The notes beneath the pieces were generated by a model. That model saw nothing but the letters and a program-made list of their open reading frames with translations. It ran no database searches and was not told the DNA's origin. This document shows, piece by piece, positions 5,701 to 5,968 of a DNA stretch of 5,968 bases. Made by a program: the position numbers and the translations under genes. How positions within the stretch are numbered: position 1 is the stretch's first letter; each line of letters opens with the position of its first letter. The stretch spans positions 1-5,968 of the forward strand of contig JAQVQU010000081.1 of assembly GCA_028701415.1 (NCBI GenBank), in the 5' to 3' direction. Source of the stretch: Clostridia bacterium. GTDB taxonomy: Bacteria; Bacillota; Clostridia; Christensenellales; DTU072.

Positions 5701-5968
5701 ACGCATCCAGTCGTAAGCTTTAATGCCCCTTCAGTTTCAATTTCATTCTTAATAGGAGATATTTGGTCAGCTAGTCCTCCAGTATATCCGGGTGAGTATC
5801 AAATGAAACTCGTAGTAACTGAAAATGAGTATTTCTTGGGCGGAGACTATATACTTTTTGACACAAAATTTCAAATTAATAAAAAGGCCATTGATATACA
5901 AGTGGATTATCTATCAAAAGAATATGGCACAGGAGATCCAGTATTTACCTGGCAAACGGTTAATAACA
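2746..5968 (+). CDS. Large lipoprotein with about eleven tandem Ig-like domains and a C-terminal MBG-type motif (3' partial)
   Basis: The frame is open to the right edge: 1074 codons without a stop, so the protein is longer than seen. It begins with a lipoprotein signal peptide: two basic residues (R5, K6), a hydrophobic stretch, then lipobox LTAC with the lipidated Cys at 24. The rest is a string of beta-sandwich units of about 75-120 residues, starting near residues 33, 109, 190, 276, 385, 483, 570, 655, 745, 863 and 966. The clearest follow the bacterial Ig-like Big_3 pattern: an I.V strand, Y..G..L.L.G, a V.Y.NG strand, then PG..TV.I.Y.G and a closing V.V strand. At 1046-1069 KKAIDIQVDYLSKEYGTGDPVFTW matches the start of an MBG-type domain (k.YGd.dP..t). 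No catalytic motif is seen. A surface-anchored stalk or adhesin-like role is inferred from architecture. It has its own promoter. Domains near 276-480 and 745-965 are divergent and their borders are approximate. Confidence 0.85.
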   Translation, partial: MSIFRKITLLIVSVLLPILLLTACSGIGDVDPVVQIQVEEMENTSVGYGEDLDLDGVFLLVKRESGKTQKIALKNEMIYGFNSNLVGAQTLDILYEGVTTKLYINVTDISVTGLSIRSIPEEIVVTQGAELNLAGVSINIEYDNNTVPQDNITKEMIVGYNPEWEPGNHTVYIEYSGHRVPLEIRVVERALISMEIYTRPSDMQYFVGETFNPEGLSLLLKYDNGSQQILGYQDIPEGDIDFEFNFEIPGAANPVIIDFRGFRTLANDLTAVVADPRIVSLEVSTMPITKGLSVSGQTFKSPLTAIVERDQIDWATGILSILYDNGDISQLSMEKNEIYLYLGARNGELIAKDYRFNSTGNKKIYVKYGNENIFAIIDINVISKTPFELEVADIKNKLQRDHIDGERITTDFLRYNILYNNATYAFDPSDTESWGRLNESLLADDGSTLDIKLDNTDEFGNQTINFQVGDVKAGFSVKVISNVPTSIKIVEPTRNYVALGSVEVPLQGSSIYVEMKYGNPVLLSPIPEEYVSYEDSEGNPVVSFDEIGNYKLVVNYKGAIQEVDFVVEDYEIYQISLNGVPSSSYREFSEIPINLMTMTVYYRVPDGPDIIEYNVPVSTAYLYSYDRYKVGTQTVVIRYKGCITSFEVNIYPNDVSALGLCVPPQLVYHAGPEQTLDTDMRIRYVFGDGTYREEDLSGVLPSYWIFSGYNLETPGKQKVKVTRSFGSYSRFFEYEIEVLQESQDVHEITFDHTQMGMTQINGQWVLVVGYREDINTRYYVEYIDTQGENQVATGILQLSVRYTEGGDYQLIDLQPQYITRSSYDRFYDVIDPTSGEIVKFRTAKIEYGGRQTPLNIYIANRDLSSISVLSQPLITNYAVGQDLNLKGGVLKLDYVNSSSNPDAFVNFPTYSILPMTDIFVISSGYDRSKTIPGALFVTQNVQFSCWGKTTTSPIRTYAKVSPIDYLKMSKIAQNYGMISSPIATITHPVVSFNAPSVSISFLIGDIWSASPPVYPGEYQMKLVVTENEYFLGGDYILFDTKFQINKKAIDIQVDYLSKEYGTGDPVFTWQTVNN

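Overview
This is an AT-rich bacterial window with the standard genetic code: TGG encodes Trp, and TGA, TAG and TAA are all used as stops. It has AGGA/GGAGG-type ribosome binding sites and sigma70-like promoters. These traits suggest a low-GC Firmicutes-like or spirochaete-like bacterium. No phylogenetic marker is present, so the lineage cannot be fixed. All convincing genes lie on the + strand.

Left part (1-1622). The window opens inside a gene whose last 82 codons (3-251) read like the N-terminal beta-sandwich domain that normally precedes the PHP catalytic domain in CehA/McbA-type metallohydrolases. The PHP domain itself is a separate gene (657-1622) that starts almost exactly at its first metal-binding motif (HTH). 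Between them is a degenerate tandem repeat array (about 219-517) that begins inside the last codons of the upstream gene and includes its stop codon. It is followed by a promoter-like stretch (about 537-566). The arrangement looks like a one-polypeptide enzyme split into two genes at the domain boundary, with a repeat expansion in the gap.

Middle part (1636-2301). A gene for a glycerophosphodiester phosphodiesterase (GDPD) family protein follows the PHP gene after 13 bases, with a strong Shine-Dalgarno, so the two are almost certainly co-transcribed. Both products belong to metal-dependent hydrolase families that act mainly on phosphoesters and related bonds. A shared job in breaking down phosphodiesters or related small molecules is a reasonable inference but is not shown by the sequence.

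Right part (2302-5968). A 444-base intergenic region carries a cluster of small hairpins (about 2377-2457). It also has a very good sigma70-type promoter (TTGCCA, 17 bases, TATAAT) whose -35 box sits in one arm of an 8+8 bp inverted repeat. This promoter should drive a very long gene that starts at 2746 and is still open at the window end (at least 1074 codons). It encodes a lipoprotein (LTAC lipobox) made of about ten or eleven consecutive bacterial Ig-like units (Big_3 type), and the last visible residues match the start of an MBG-type domain. It is probably a surface-exposed stalk or adhesin-like protein. It appears unrelated in function to the hydrolase operon.
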